Positions 1-8,663 are shown, numbered from the stretch's first letter. The stretch is DNA of 38,215 nt from Sphingomonadaceae bacterium (GCA_947472735.1 CANJBY010000016.1:1-38215); one strand, 5' to 3'. Translations and numbers: made by a program. Notes: generated by a model not told the origin, from the sequence alone.

Positions 1-617
1 CGCGCGTTGAGGTCGGGCCGCAGCCCCATGCTGGTGTCCTTCATCCCCAGCGGCTCGAACAGATCGCCGCGCAATATGTCGCGGAAGCTGCGGCCATGGG
101 GATCGGTGCGGCGCAGCGCCTCGCCCATCAGCACGTGGTTGGCGAGCGGGGAGTAGTCGCAGCGAACCCCGGGTTCGACCGTGCCGTGGACGTTCTCGAT
201 CACCGCGGCGTACAGTTCGTCGAGCCGGTCGAGATACATTCCGGGTTTGGGGATCCACACGCCGGGCATTCCGGCGGTGTGAGTCAGCAGGTGGAAGAAG
301 GTCGCCTTGTCGCGCGGGGCGCCGGTGAACTCGGGCAGCACGTCGCGCACCTTGGTGGTCAGGGCGAACCGCCCCTGCTCGATCGCGCGCAGGATCAGGA
401 TATTGGTGAAGGCCTTGGTAGTCGAGAAGATCGAGAAGACGCTGTCCTTCTCGAGCGCCCGCTTGCCCTCCCCGTCGCCATGGCCGATCGCCTCGAAGAA
501 CACTTCGTCCCCGCCGCGCACAACGCGCAGCACCGCGCCGTAGTAGGCACCTTTGGCGCAATCGGCCGCAATTACGGCCTTCAGGTGCTCGAGCCTCTCA
601 GGCGAGACGCTGCCCAT
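1..617 (-). CDS. Serine hydrolase, beta-lactamase/esterase family (partial, 3' end outside window)
   Basis: The first 205 residues of a class C beta-lactamase-fold hydrolase (EstB/LovD type) are visible; the C-terminus lies beyond the window start. The nucleophile motif S65-T-T-K68 and the catalytic tyrosine in Y155-S-P are present, followed by an L-A-N. There is no signal peptide, so the enzyme is probably cytoplasmic and acts as an esterase or amidase rather than in antibiotic resistance. The ATG at 617 has a GGGAGA ribosome site 6 nt upstream. It lies 12 nt after the dehydrogenase gene and is the last visible gene of the ten-gene operon. Together with the hydrolase at 2743-3960 it gives two members of one family in the same operon. 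The substrate cannot be read from the sequence. Confidence 0.88.
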   Translation of the reverse strand, partial: MGSVSPERLEHLKAVIAADCAKGAYYGAVLRVVRGGDEVFFEAIGHGDGEGKRALEKDSVFSIFSTTKAFTNILILRAIEQGRFALTTKVRDVLPEFTGAPRDKATFFHLLTHTAGMPGVWIPKPGMYLDRLDELYAAVIENVHGTVEPGVRCDYSPLANHVLMGEALRRTDPHGRSFRDILRGDLFEPLGMKDTSMGLRPDLNA

Positions 618-629
618 CGTATTTCTCCC

Positions 630-1397
630 TCACCCCGCGGCGATAATGCCGCCGTCGATCGCCAGCATGGCCCCATTGATGAAATCAGCCTCGTCGGAGA
701 GCAGGAAGGCCACTGCCTTCGCCACATCCTCGGGCTTGCCGTTGCGGCGCAGCGGAATGCCCTTGGCGCGCTGTTCGTATTGTTCAGGGCTGACGAAGCC
801 GGTGGTCGCCGGAGTGGGGACCGAGCCCGGGGCGATGGCATTGACCCGGATGCCGCGCGGGCCGAGTTCGCCCGCGAGCACATTGGTCAGCGCCGCCACC
901 GCGCCCTTGATCGCGGTATAGGCCCCGGTATTGGGCCGTCCACGATAAGCGACGGGCGACGAATAGTTGATGATGTGGCCCACCGCCGCGTCCGGATCGC
1001 GCTGCTCCAGGTAGGCCTGCACGCCCCAGAAGACGCTTTTGAGGCCGCTGGCGATCATCCGGTCGAGCGTTTCCTCGGTAACCTTTTCAATCGGCTCGTA
1101 CACCAGGTAGGACGCGTTGTTGATCAGCGCGTCGACCGGACCATGCGCCGATGCAAAGGCCGCCATGGTCTCGTGATAGACCTGTCGGCTGCCAAGATCG
1201 CCGCCGCTGGCCCAGGCCGTACCGCCCTCCGCCGTGATCCGCGCTGCGACATCTTCGGCCGATGCCGCATCGATGTCCGACAGCCCGACCACCGCACCGA
1301 GGCTGGCGAGGTGCAGTGCAATCCCCTCGCCCAGCCCCCGGCCCGCGCCGGAGATGAACACCTTCTTGCCGGCCAAATCACTCTTGGGCCCGCTCAT
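630..1397 (-). CDS. Short-chain dehydrogenase/reductase (SDR)
   Basis: A classical SDR of 255 residues, the usual length. The Rossmann motif S-G-A-G-R-G-L-G spans residues 16-23, the N-N-A-S structural motif residues 93-96, the catalytic serine is S146 or S147, and the Y160-x-x-x-K164 pair is intact. An aspartate after the second beta strand (S-D-I-D, residues 40-43) favours NAD over NADP. It should oxidise or reduce an alcohol/ketone intermediate of the operon's pathway. Its ATG overlaps the stop of the upstream NTF2-like gene by 4 nt (ATGA), which indicates translational coupling. The substrate is unknown; the P450 and GMC enzymes in the operon are plausible sources of its alcohol. Confidence 0.92.
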   Translation of the reverse strand: MSGPKSDLAGKKVFISGAGRGLGEGIALHLASLGAVVGLSDIDAASAEDVAARITAEGGTAWASGGDLGSRQVYHETMAAFASAHGPVDALINNASYLVYEPIEKVTEETLDRMIASGLKSVFWGVQAYLEQRDPDAAVGHIINYSSPVAYRGRPNTGAYTAIKGAVAALTNVLAGELGPRGIRVNAIAPGSVPTPATTGFVSPEQYEQRAKGIPLRRNGKPEDVAKAVAFLLSDEADFINGAMLAIDGGIIAAG

Positions 1398-1804
1398 AGC
1401 CCGAACAGCGTCGCTACGTAGTGGCTGTCCATGTATTCACGCATCAGCCCGATTTTTCCGTTGTTCATGCGGAAGGTCCAGCAATAGGTGTTCATGTAGG
1501 TACGGCCATCGGCGAGCTTGCCGTCGCTGTAACTTTCCACGCAGACCATATCACCGTCCGAGAAGATGTTCTCGACGTGGACCTTGGGATCTCCGGGAGC
1601 GAACATGCCGCGCACCGGGGCAAGGAAATCGTCGATGATCTGGTTGCCCTGATACCGGCCGGCGCCCGGGATATCCTTGACCATCGGCTCCCACACCGAA
1701 TTCTCGTCAAGAAATGGGCGCAGGTTGTCGAGATCGCCGGTCGACAGCGCGGCGAAGAAATCGAGCGCGAGCTGCTCATTGGCGTTCTTGGCGATTACAG
1801 TCAT
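1394..1804 (-). CDS. NTF2/SnoaL-like protein
   Basis: A 136-residue protein with the length and layout of the SnoaL/nuclear transport factor 2 fold: an N-terminal helix pair (N-E-Q-L-A-L-D-F-F-A-A-L), then mixed beta strands with several tryptophans. Members of this fold act as isomerases, dehydratases or epoxide hydrolases on ring compounds, or have no known activity. No catalytic signature decides between these. The gene overlaps its neighbours on both sides by 4 nt (ATGA). A second NTF2-like protein lies immediately upstream, so the two could form a heteromer; that is inference. Confidence 0.8.
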   Translation of the reverse strand: MTVIAKNANEQLALDFFAALSTGDLDNLRPFLDENSVWEPMVKDIPGAGRYQGNQIIDDFLAPVRGMFAPGDPKVHVENIFSDGDMVCVESYSDGKLADGRTYMNTYCWTFRMNNGKIGLMREYMDSHYVATLFGL

Positions 1805-2274
1805 TTCAGGCCCCTTTCCTCGTCGCTTGGCACCGGCATCACCGGGATGTGTCCGCCCTGGTGGAGCGCAACGTGGCCGATCCGGCTCTTGAACTTCCAG
1901 GCACCGCCGACCTTGACGAATTCATCGTCGAATCCGCCGAAGAACACGCCCTCGCCTTCCTGCGGCCCATCGGTATTGGGCGAGGAGACCATGGTGACGT
2001 AGCAGCTGCCTTTCGCTTCGGTTTCGCTCACTGCATCAATGATGACGTTGGTCATCACGTGGCGAGTGAGCCGCGCCTTGCGATCGCGGAAGATCGCGTG
2101 GACCGCAGCACGGCCGTGATAAGGATGATCCGGATCGAGCGGACGCGCGAAAACGCAGTCGTCGGCAAACAGCGCGGCGAGCGCCTCATGGTCCCAATAG
2201 TCGTTGAAACGCGCGAACTCGTAGACCAGCCTGGTGCAGGCGGATTCGATCGCAAGGCGCTCGGCGCTGTCCAT
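1801..2274 (-). CDS. NTF2/SnoaL-like protein, possible ring-substrate dehydratase or isomerase
   Basis: A protein of about 157 residues of the polyketide-cyclase/SnoaL-like group. It starts with a helix containing R-L-A-I-E-S-A-C-T-R-L and continues with F-A-R-F-N-D and H-E-A-L-A-A-L-F-A-D-D-C, a pattern common in SnoaL-like proteins of ring-degradation clusters. The ATG at 2274 shares one base with the upstream stop (TGATG). A GTG one codon further upstream (2277) is an alternative start. Its companion at 1394-1804 is a different branch of the same fold and not an obvious recent duplicate. A dehydratase or isomerase role is inferred from fold and context only. Confidence 0.8.
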   Translation of the reverse strand: MDSAERLAIESACTRLVYEFARFNDYWDHEALAALFADDCVFARPLDPDHPYHGRAAVHAIFRDRKARLTRHVMTNVIIDAVSETEAKGSCYVTMVSSPNTDGPQEGEGVFFGGFDDEFVKVGGAWKFKSRIGHVALHQGGHIPVMPVPSDEERGLK

Positions 2275-2660
2275 CACTTTGCCTCCGCGTCAATTTCCTT
2301 GAGGGTCTCAGTGGCGATGCGGAAGCTTTCCACCGCTGCCGGGATGCCGGCATAGATACCGACCTGCAGCAGAACTTCGGCGATCTCATCGCGCGTCACA
2401 CCGTTGGTCAGCGCTCCGCGCAGGTGGCCCTTGAGCTCGTGATGGCGGTTGAGGATCGCGATCATCGCGATGTTGATCATGCTGCGATCACGCCGCGCCA
2501 GACCCGGACGACCCCAGACCTCGCCCCAGCAATATTCGGTAACCAGTTCCTGCAGCGGCTGGTTGAAATCATTCATCTGCGCCAGCGCGCGATCGACATA
2601 GACATCGCCCAGCGTTGCGCGGCGAATTTCCATGCCCTTGTCGAAGAGTTCCTTGTTCAT
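2274..2660 (-). CDS. Carboxymuconolactone decarboxylase (CMD) family protein
   Basis: A 128-residue protein matching the gamma-carboxymuconolactone decarboxylase family in length and layout. It has E-Y-C-W-G-E-V-W near residues 42-49, then R-x-R-S-M-I-N-I-A-M-I-A and the helix E-L-K-G-H-L-R-G-A-L-x-N-G-V. The AhpD-type C-x-x-C is absent, so a decarboxylase-like or unknown role is more likely than peroxidase. PcaC acts in protocatechuate degradation, but no other pca genes are present here, so the true reaction is open. An AAGGA element 7 nt before the ATG gives a ribosome site. The 82-nt gap upstream is the widest break inside the operon. Confidence 0.87.
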   Translation of the reverse strand: MNKELFDKGMEIRRATLGDVYVDRALAQMNDFNQPLQELVTEYCWGEVWGRPGLARRDRSMINIAMIAILNRHHELKGHLRGALTNGVTRDEIAEVLLQVGIYAGIPAAVESFRIATETLKEIDAEAK

Positions 2661-2742
2661 TGCCTAGTCCTTTTCATAAAACCGGGTCCGGTCGGAGACT
2701 GCCCCGAGGCGGGAGAAGCGAAGACCGGTGCCGGGTCAAATC

Positions 2743-3960
2743 TCATTTCACCACCGAGTATACCGCATCGATCAGCCGCCGGGCACGCGGACCGTTGTCG
2801 CCCACGGCGTGCATCTGGTTGCAGCAATAGGAGAAGCCGAGCCGCGCGTCGGGATCGCCGAAGCCGATCGAGCCGCCCAGGCCATGATGCCCGAAGCTGC
2901 GCGGGTTCGGGCCCATGTAGACCGCGACCGGGGTGTTGAGCAGAACGCTGAGTCCCTGATGATAAGGTCGCTCCTGCATCAGCTCGATCTGGTTGTGCTG
3001 CTCGGTGATCATCGCCTCGAGCTGGCCGGGCGAGAGCAGCGAGATCCCGTCGACCTCGCCAACGGTGGCGCCATAGATCCGCGCGACTCCGCGGGCGTTG
3101 CCATGACCTGAGCCGCTGGCGATCTCGCAGGTGCGCCAGATTGGCGAATTCATCGTGGTGTGCCACGGTTCGGCCGGGTTCTGGAGGAAAGCGTATTTGC
3201 GCAGGACCGCGCCGTCCTGCCAGTTGTCCACTTTGTCCGGCAGCGAGGTGTCCTTCGCCGCGAACAGCCGGGCATTGAGATTGGGCAGCACCTCGGCGAC
3301 GTGGCTCTGCTCTTCGGCGTCCATTCCGCCGATGTTGTATTCGGCATGTAGTGGCCCGGTGACGTTGGCGCGCAGGAACGGGCCCACCGTCATCCCCGTC
3401 ACCCGGCGCATCACCTCGCCCAGCAGGAAGCCCTGGTTGTGGACGTGATACGCCGCACGAGTGCCCGGCTCCCACAGCGGCTCCTGCACTTCCAGCGCCT
3501 TGATGTAGCCGGGATAGTCAAAGAAACCGCCCGGCGTCATCACGTCGTTGGTCAGGACCGGGATCGCCGCGCGGTGATCGAGCAGCCAGCGCACGAGGAT
3601 GCCTTCCTTGCCGTTCTGCGCGAATTCCGGCCAGTAATGCGCGACCGGCTTGTCGATATCGACCAGCCCTCGTTCGATCAGCATGTTGAAGGCAATGCCG
3701 GTCACGCCCTTGGCAACGCTCATCATGCAGACGGTGGAATGCTCGTCCCACGGTTGCGAGAGGTCGGCGCGGGCCCAGCCGCCCCAAAGGTCGACCACGG
3801 TCTGGCCGTCGACCACGACCGAGCAGCCGGCGCCAAGCTCTTCCTCGACACGGAAGTTTTCGGCAAAAGCTTCGGCCACCGCCTCGAAACCCTCGGCCAC
3901 GTGGCCGTGGATGCCGAAGCTACCGCCGCGCGCGTCGATAATCTGGCTCACTTCGTTCAT
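2743..3960 (-). CDS. Serine hydrolase, beta-lactamase/EstB-like
   Basis: A 405-residue member of the beta-lactamase-fold esterase family (Pfam Beta-lactamase; EstB, LovD). The nucleophile tetrad is S81-V-A-K84 and the catalytic tyrosine is probably Y171 in Y-H-V-H-N. A late G-H-H-G-L-G-G stands where beta-lactamases have the K-T-G strand. There is no secretion signal, so it is predicted to be an intracellular esterase or acyltransferase. The ATG overlaps the stop of the upstream dehydrogenase by 4 nt (ATGA). Its likely role is to cleave an ester or activated acyl intermediate made by the operon's oxidases; that is inference. Confidence 0.9.
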   Translation of the reverse strand: MNEVSQIIDARGGSFGIHGHVAEGFEAVAEAFAENFRVEEELGAGCSVVVDGQTVVDLWGGWARADLSQPWDEHSTVCMMSVAKGVTGIAFNMLIERGLVDIDKPVAHYWPEFAQNGKEGILVRWLLDHRAAIPVLTNDVMTPGGFFDYPGYIKALEVQEPLWEPGTRAAYHVHNQGFLLGEVMRRVTGMTVGPFLRANVTGPLHAEYNIGGMDAEEQSHVAEVLPNLNARLFAAKDTSLPDKVDNWQDGAVLRKYAFLQNPAEPWHTTMNSPIWRTCEIASGSGHGNARGVARIYGATVGEVDGISLLSPGQLEAMITEQHNQIELMQERPYHQGLSVLLNTPVAVYMGPNPRSFGHHGLGGSIGFGDPDARLGFSYCCNQMHAVGDNGPRARRLIDAVYSVVK

Positions 3961-4844
3961 GCCTTGCGCTCCGGATCGAGGCCTGAATCCGCCTCGACCA
4001 CTTTGGTCATGGCAGTAAAATCCGCGTCCGCGCCGACTGTGTCGAGCGTGCGTTGAAGCAAGTCCCGGACGTGGACGCCAATCGGCAGTTCCACCCCGAT
4101 CTTCTCGGCTTCATCAACGCAGAGCTTCATGTCCTTGTGGCTTAGCGCGGCGGCGAAGCCGAAGTCGAAGGTGCGCGGGAGAACCGACTTGGGCCACTTG
4201 TCCCGCGTCGCAGAATTGATGCCGGTGGACTGATTGAGCACCTCGATCATCCGCGCCGGATCCAGCCCGGCCTTGATCCCGAAAGTCATCCCTTCGGCAG
4301 TGACGGCGATGGCGGTGGCGCCGAGCAGGTTGTTGACCAGCTTCATCGTCTGGCCCGCACCCGCCGCTTCGCCCATGTAAAAGACCTTGCCGAAGTGCGC
4401 GAGCACCGCTTCTACTTCGGCCCAGCACTCCGCCGGACCGCTCGCCATCAGTGAGAGCTTGCCATCGCGTGCGCCGGCGATGCCTCCGGATACCGGAGCG
4501 TCGTAGGAGGCGATGCCCTTCGCAGCTAGACCTTCCGCCAGTTCGATCGCCAGATCCGGCCCTGACGTAGAAAGATCGACCGCGATCTTGACCGCGCTAC
4601 CCTTGGCCACTTCGTCCAGCATCACTGAGCGAACGATATTCGGCATTGGCAGGCTGGCGAGCACCAGCCGTGCCTTGTCCGCCACTTCGCGCGCGCTGGC
4701 TGCCGCGGTCGCTCCCGCCGCAACCAGCCGTGCGACCGCTTCGGCCGAGGTGTCATAGACAACCACCGGCACGCCCGCCGCGCACAATCGCAGCGCCATG
4801 CCGGAGCCCATCCGGCCCAGTCCGATGAAACCAACAGCGCTCAC
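3957..4844 (-). CDS. NAD(P)-dependent beta-hydroxyacid dehydrogenase, 3-hydroxyisobutyrate dehydrogenase-like
   Basis: A 295-residue protein, the usual length for this family. It has the N-terminal dinucleotide motif G-L-G-R-M-G-S-G-M-A (residues 8-17), the substrate-binding D-A-P-V-S-G-G segment and the catalytic lysine in G-Q-T-M-K-L-V-N-N. The family oxidises 3-hydroxyisobutyrate, tartronate semialdehyde or related short beta-hydroxyacids, and some members reduce imines. Translation starts at GTG (4844) behind a GGAAG element, 13 nt after the P450 stop. In this operon it could act on a short hydroxyacid released late in the pathway. Confidence 0.9.
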   Translation of the reverse strand: MSAVGFIGLGRMGSGMALRLCAAGVPVVVYDTSAEAVARLVAAGATAAASAREVADKARLVLASLPMPNIVRSVMLDEVAKGSAVKIAVDLSTSGPDLAIELAEGLAAKGIASYDAPVSGGIAGARDGKLSLMASGPAECWAEVEAVLAHFGKVFYMGEAAGAGQTMKLVNNLLGATAIAVTAEGMTFGIKAGLDPARMIEVLNQSTGINSATRDKWPKSVLPRTFDFGFAAALSHKDMKLCVDEAEKIGVELPIGVHVRDLLQRTLDTVGADADFTAMTKVVEADSGLDPERKA

Positions 4845-4857
4845 ATCAACTTCCTAC

Positions 4858-6039
4858 TCACTTGAAGAACAGCCGCACCGGCACCTTGGCCGGACCGTGG
4901 CCCACGGTGGTCATCCACGGTTCGACTTCGCCCGCCAGCTCGATCCGGTCGAGTTGCTCGGCCAGTGCCCCGAGCAGGGCATCGGCCTCCATCTGCGCCA
5001 GCGTCCGGCCGACGCAGGCGTGGACGCCGTAACCAAAGCCGAGGCTGTGAGTCAGGTCACGGCCGATGCGGTAAGCCAGCGGATCGTCCCAGAAGCGGGG
5101 ATCGCGGTTGGCGGCGCCGAACATCAGTCCGACGCGGGTGCCGGCGGGCACCACCATGTCGTCGATCTCGACATCGGTGGTGGTGATCCGACCGGCCATG
5201 CGCGAGGGCGAATCCCAGCGCAGGCTTTCCTCGAAAGCGTTGCGCAGCAGCTTGGGGGCGGCCTGAACCTTGGCGAATTCATCGGGGAACATCGCCCAGG
5301 CGCGCAGGGCATTGGACATGGTGATGTAAGTGGTGTCAGCCCCGGCGGAGAGGATCGTCTGCAGCAGCAGCTTGGCCTCTTCCATGGTCACCTTGCCTTC
5401 GTCTGCCGCCTGAAACAGCAGCGCGCCAAAGCCTTCCGGATCGATCGCCTCGCGCGAGCATGTCTCGTTGAGCCATTCGATCACCGGCGTGAAGTCAGAA
5501 ACCATCGCCTCGCGGAACAGCTCGTTCTCCGGGCCCATGGTCGCCCAGACCATGATCGAGAAACCATGCATGTGGGTGCGGTCACCCGGCGGGAGGCCGA
5601 GGGCATCGGGGAACACATCGTAGACGAACTTGCGCGTCACATCCTCGACCGCGTCAATCACCTCACCCTCGCGCTTGCGCAGCGCGGCGACGTGAGCCTG
5701 CGCACCGGCGACGAAGGTCTCCTTCATCTTGCCCAGAACGCGCGGCGAAAGCGCGTCGCCGATCACGCGGCGGACGCGGGTGTGCTGCGGCGGGTCATCA
5801 GTCAGGAGGATTTCGGGCCGGAGCGACTTGGGATCGTGCCACGGACGCGAAGTGGAGGAGAAGCTCTTCCAGTCGAGCAGGCCGGCAGCGACGTGCTTTT
5901 GCCGCGCGATCATCACCACTCCATCAGCCAGGCGTACTGCCGGCGCGAACTCACGCAGCGCGTCGTCAACCTCGCTGGCGTTGCGAACGCATTCGCGGGT
6001 GAAGATGTCGATCGGATAATCAGGGATCGGACGCGTCAT
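4858..6039 (-). CDS. Cytochrome P450
   Basis: A soluble bacterial P450 of 393 residues with all core motifs. The I-helix A-G-A-D-T-T spans residues 232-237, the K-helix E-x-x-R is E271-S-L-R274, and the heme loop F335-G-Y-G-V-H-A-C342-V-G carries the thiolate ligand C342. There is no membrane anchor. The overall look recalls bacterial class I enzymes such as CYP199-type aromatic acid monooxygenases, but this is an impression and not a computed match. No ferredoxin or ferredoxin reductase gene lies in the window, so electrons must come from partners encoded elsewhere. It starts 3 nt after the MBL-fold gene, with a GAGGA ribosome site inside that gene's end. Confidence 0.95.
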   Translation of the reverse strand: MTRPIPDYPIDIFTRECVRNASEVDDALREFAPAVRLADGVVMIARQKHVAAGLLDWKSFSSTSRPWHDPKSLRPEILLTDDPPQHTRVRRVIGDALSPRVLGKMKETFVAGAQAHVAALRKREGEVIDAVEDVTRKFVYDVFPDALGLPPGDRTHMHGFSIMVWATMGPENELFREAMVSDFTPVIEWLNETCSREAIDPEGFGALLFQAADEGKVTMEEAKLLLQTILSAGADTTYITMSNALRAWAMFPDEFAKVQAAPKLLRNAFEESLRWDSPSRMAGRITTTDVEIDDMVVPAGTRVGLMFGAANRDPRFWDDPLAYRIGRDLTHSLGFGYGVHACVGRTLAQMEADALLGALAEQLDRIELAGEVEPWMTTVGHGPAKVPVRLFFK

Positions 6040-6042
6040 GGC

Positions 6043-6939
6043 TTAGTCCTCCAGCCCGACGCCGCAGAAGCGGGTGCCGTCAGGGTAGCTCTTGATCCAG
6101 CCAGCAGTCGGATCGGCGAAGTGCGCGCCGATCACCATAGTGCCCGAATCCCGGTGTTTGTCGACAAAGGCCATACGGGTCGCTCGCCCGGTTTCGGGGT
6201 CCATGTCGAAGGTGGCGGGGCGGTGCGGCATGGCGCACTGGATTGGATGATGCATGAGGTCCCCGGTAATGACCCCGCGCTCCCCGGCGGATTCGATACA
6301 GAAGTGAACGTGGCCGGGGGTATGGCCGTGGCTCGGCTCGATCCGCAGTTCGGGGCTGACGCGGTGATCGGTCTCGATCAAATCAGCCAAGCCGGCCTCG
6401 ACGATCGGGTCGATGCAGTCGAACAGGTGGCGCACGTCGTGCAGCCCGTGATCGTCATGGCTGCGCAACTCCTGCCAGTAATCGTATTCCTTGCGCGCAA
6501 ACAGGTAGCGGGCGTTCGGGAACGTCGGCACCCATTTGCCGTCGACCTTGTGGGTGTTCCATCCTACATGGTCGAAATGAAGGTGCGTGCAGAGCACCAC
6601 GTCGATGTCCGCCGGGGTCAGCCCCAACGTGCCCAGATCGGCTATGAAGCTGGTGTTGAGATTGGCGAACACGTCATAGAACCGGTCGCGCTCATTGCCG
6701 ATGCAGGTATCGAGCATCACGTTAAGCCCCGGCGCCTGCACCACGAAGCCCTGGAAGTTCATCACCTGCTGTCCATCGGGCGTGGCATAGTGCGGGTGCA
6801 GCCATTCCAGCGCGAGCACTTCCTCCGGCTGGCCGTCCTTCAGGGTCATGTTGATGTGATCGGTGAAGTTCCAGATCTCCACGATCCGCGTTACCGTGAC
6901 ATCGCCGATTTTCCAGCTGCGCATATGTTCGCGGGCCAT
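6043..6939 (-). CDS. MBL-fold metallo-hydrolase, lactonase-like
   Basis: A 298-residue metallo-beta-lactamase-fold hydrolase. The zinc motif H119-L-H121-F-D123-H124 is complete, with further ligands in the G-H-T-P-G-H segment (near residues 205-210) and D227. The layout is that of the AHL-lactonase/AttM-like group, so lactone or ester hydrolysis is the best guess. The ATG at 6939 is preferred because AGGAGAG lies 7 nt upstream; the frame runs 29 codons further 5' into the GMC gene but without support. It could open a lactone formed by the P450 or GMC oxidase, which is inference. A quorum-quenching role is possible but the operon context argues for catabolism. Confidence 0.9.
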   Translation of the reverse strand: MAREHMRSWKIGDVTVTRIVEIWNFTDHINMTLKDGQPEEVLALEWLHPHYATPDGQQVMNFQGFVVQAPGLNVMLDTCIGNERDRFYDVFANLNTSFIADLGTLGLTPADIDVVLCTHLHFDHVGWNTHKVDGKWVPTFPNARYLFARKEYDYWQELRSHDDHGLHDVRHLFDCIDPIVEAGLADLIETDHRVSPELRIEPSHGHTPGHVHFCIESAGERGVITGDLMHHPIQCAMPHRPATFDMDPETGRATRMAFVDKHRDSGTMVIGAHFADPTAGWIKSYPDGTRFCGVGLED

Positions 6940-6961
6940 GTGGTCTCTCCTCGCTTGGTTC

Positions 6962-8581
6962 TTATTCGGGCAGCACGGCCGCCGGGAGGTCCGGCTTGCC
7001 CAGGATCTTGTCGGCACCGCGTTCACCCACCATGACGGCGGGGGCGTTGGTGTTGCCTCCCACGACCAGCGGAAAGACCGAGGCGTCAGCTACGCGCAGC
7101 CCCTCGATCCCGTGGACCCTGAGGTCGGGATCGACCACCGCATCCTTGTCCACGCCCATGCGGCAGGTGCTGCCGGGATGGTGCACGGTATAGGCATTGG
7201 CGCGGATGTAGGCTTCGATCTCGTCGTCGCTCTGCACGTCCGGCCCCGGGATCGCTTCCCAGCCCTTGTACTTCTCGAACGCGGGTGCCGCGAAAGTGCG
7301 GCGGGCGATCTTGAAGGCGCGGATCAGCACGTCGATCTCGCCCTCTTCGCTCAGCAGGCGGGGATCGATCAGCGGCGCGTCCCGCATGTCGGCGCTGGCG
7401 AGCCGCAATGTGCCGCGTGCCTTGGGATAGAGCGAGACCGGGCTGATCGCATAGCCATGCCCGACCGGGAACGGGATCTTGGTGGTCAGCCGCTTGGCCG
7501 GCTGGAACACGAACTGCACGTCGGGCTTGGGCAGGCTTTGCTCGGTTTTCAGGAACGCGACGGATTCGAACACGTTGCCCGCCAACGGCCCGGTGCGGGT
7601 CAGCGCGTACTGGATGCCATACCAGATATCACGCGGCAGCACCTTCCACGACAGGCCGTACGAGGTGGTGTCGTTCGTCTCCATGTGGATCGGGCAGGCC
7701 ACGTGATCGTGGTAGTTGCCGCCAACCCCCGGCAGATCATGCACCAGGTCGATCCCCAGCTCCTTGAGGTGCGCCGCCGGGCCCACGCCGGATGCCATCA
7801 GCAACTGCGGCGACTGGATCGCCCCGGCGCACAGCACCACTTCGGCCCGCGCGCTGATTACCCGTCCGTCGACCAGCTGCACGCCCGTCGCGCGCTTGCC
7901 TTCGAACAGGATCTTCGCCGCCATCGCGTTGGTAATGATAGTAAGGTTGCGGCGATGTGCCGCAGGTGCCAGCAGCGAGCGCGCCGTGCTTTCCCGCCGT
8001 CCATCTCGGATCAGGCCTTGGCGGAAACCATAACCTTCGGAATCCGGGCCGTTGAAATCCGGGCGGTGCGGATACTGGAGTGAGGCCAGCGCCTCCATGT
8101 AGTCATAATTGAGCCGGTTGGGATTGCGCACGTACTTGACGTTGATCGGCCCGCTTTTGCCGTGGAACACCGATTCCGGAAAATCCTCGTTGTTCTCGCT
8201 GCGGGTGAAATACGGCAGTACCTCGCGGTAGGACCAGCCTTTGGCGCCCATTTCGGCCCAGGTATCGAAATCGCTCGGATGGCCGCGGAAATAGACCATG
8301 CCATTGATCGCGCCCGATCCACCGATCACCTTGCCGCGCGGCACCGGCACGCGGCGCCCGGCCATGCCCGGCTGCGGCACGGTTTCGAAGCGCCAGTTCA
8401 GCGATTTGGTGTTGATCGCGGCGGCAACGAAGCTGGGGACATGGATGAACGGATGCGTATCGGGTGCGCCAGCTTCGAGCAGCGCCACTGTCCGGTCCGC
8501 ACGTTCCGAAAGACGCGCCGCAAGCGCCGCCCCGGCAGAGCCGCCGCCCACCACGACATAGTCGAACATCGATCCAGTCAT
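6962..8581 (-). CDS. GMC-family FAD-dependent oxidoreductase (choline dehydrogenase-like)
   Basis: A full-length (539-residue) glucose-methanol-choline oxidoreductase. The FAD-binding G-G-G-S-A-G spans residues 12-17. GMC signature 1 (G-G-S-G-A-I-N-G-M-V-Y) and signature 2 (G-A-I-Q-S-P-Q-L-L-M-A-S-G-V-G-P) are clear. The C-terminus has H-H-P-G-S-T-C-R-M-G with the catalytic histidine and G-N-T-N-A-P with the partner residue. It has no signal peptide. It oxidises a primary or secondary alcohol to aldehyde or ketone; the alcohol is unknown. It is the first gene of the operon, with an AGAAGG ribosome site, and faces the divergent AraC regulator across 213 nt. Confidence 0.94.
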   Translation of the reverse strand: MTGSMFDYVVVGGGSAGAALAARLSERADRTVALLEAGAPDTHPFIHVPSFVAAAINTKSLNWRFETVPQPGMAGRRVPVPRGKVIGGSGAINGMVYFRGHPSDFDTWAEMGAKGWSYREVLPYFTRSENNEDFPESVFHGKSGPINVKYVRNPNRLNYDYMEALASLQYPHRPDFNGPDSEGYGFRQGLIRDGRRESTARSLLAPAAHRRNLTIITNAMAAKILFEGKRATGVQLVDGRVISARAEVVLCAGAIQSPQLLMASGVGPAAHLKELGIDLVHDLPGVGGNYHDHVACPIHMETNDTTSYGLSWKVLPRDIWYGIQYALTRTGPLAGNVFESVAFLKTEQSLPKPDVQFVFQPAKRLTTKIPFPVGHGYAISPVSLYPKARGTLRLASADMRDAPLIDPRLLSEEGEIDVLIRAFKIARRTFAAPAFEKYKGWEAIPGPDVQSDDEIEAYIRANAYTVHHPGSTCRMGVDKDAVVDPDLRVHGIEGLRVADASVFPLVVGGNTNAPAVMVGERGADKILGKPDLPAAVLPE

Positions 8582-8663
8582 GCCTTCTCCCGCTTATCTT
8601 ATTGGGCAAGCCTAGACCAACCCGCGCCGGCTGGCTTGGCTTTTAGCGAAACGGAGTTTGGTG

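Noticed and set aside
4798..7035. A plus-strand open frame of 745 codons opposite the P450 and MBL genes.
   Set aside because: It is antisense to three well-supported genes with intact catalytic motifs, and its protein has no recognisable domain; long antisense frames are expected in GC-rich coding DNA.
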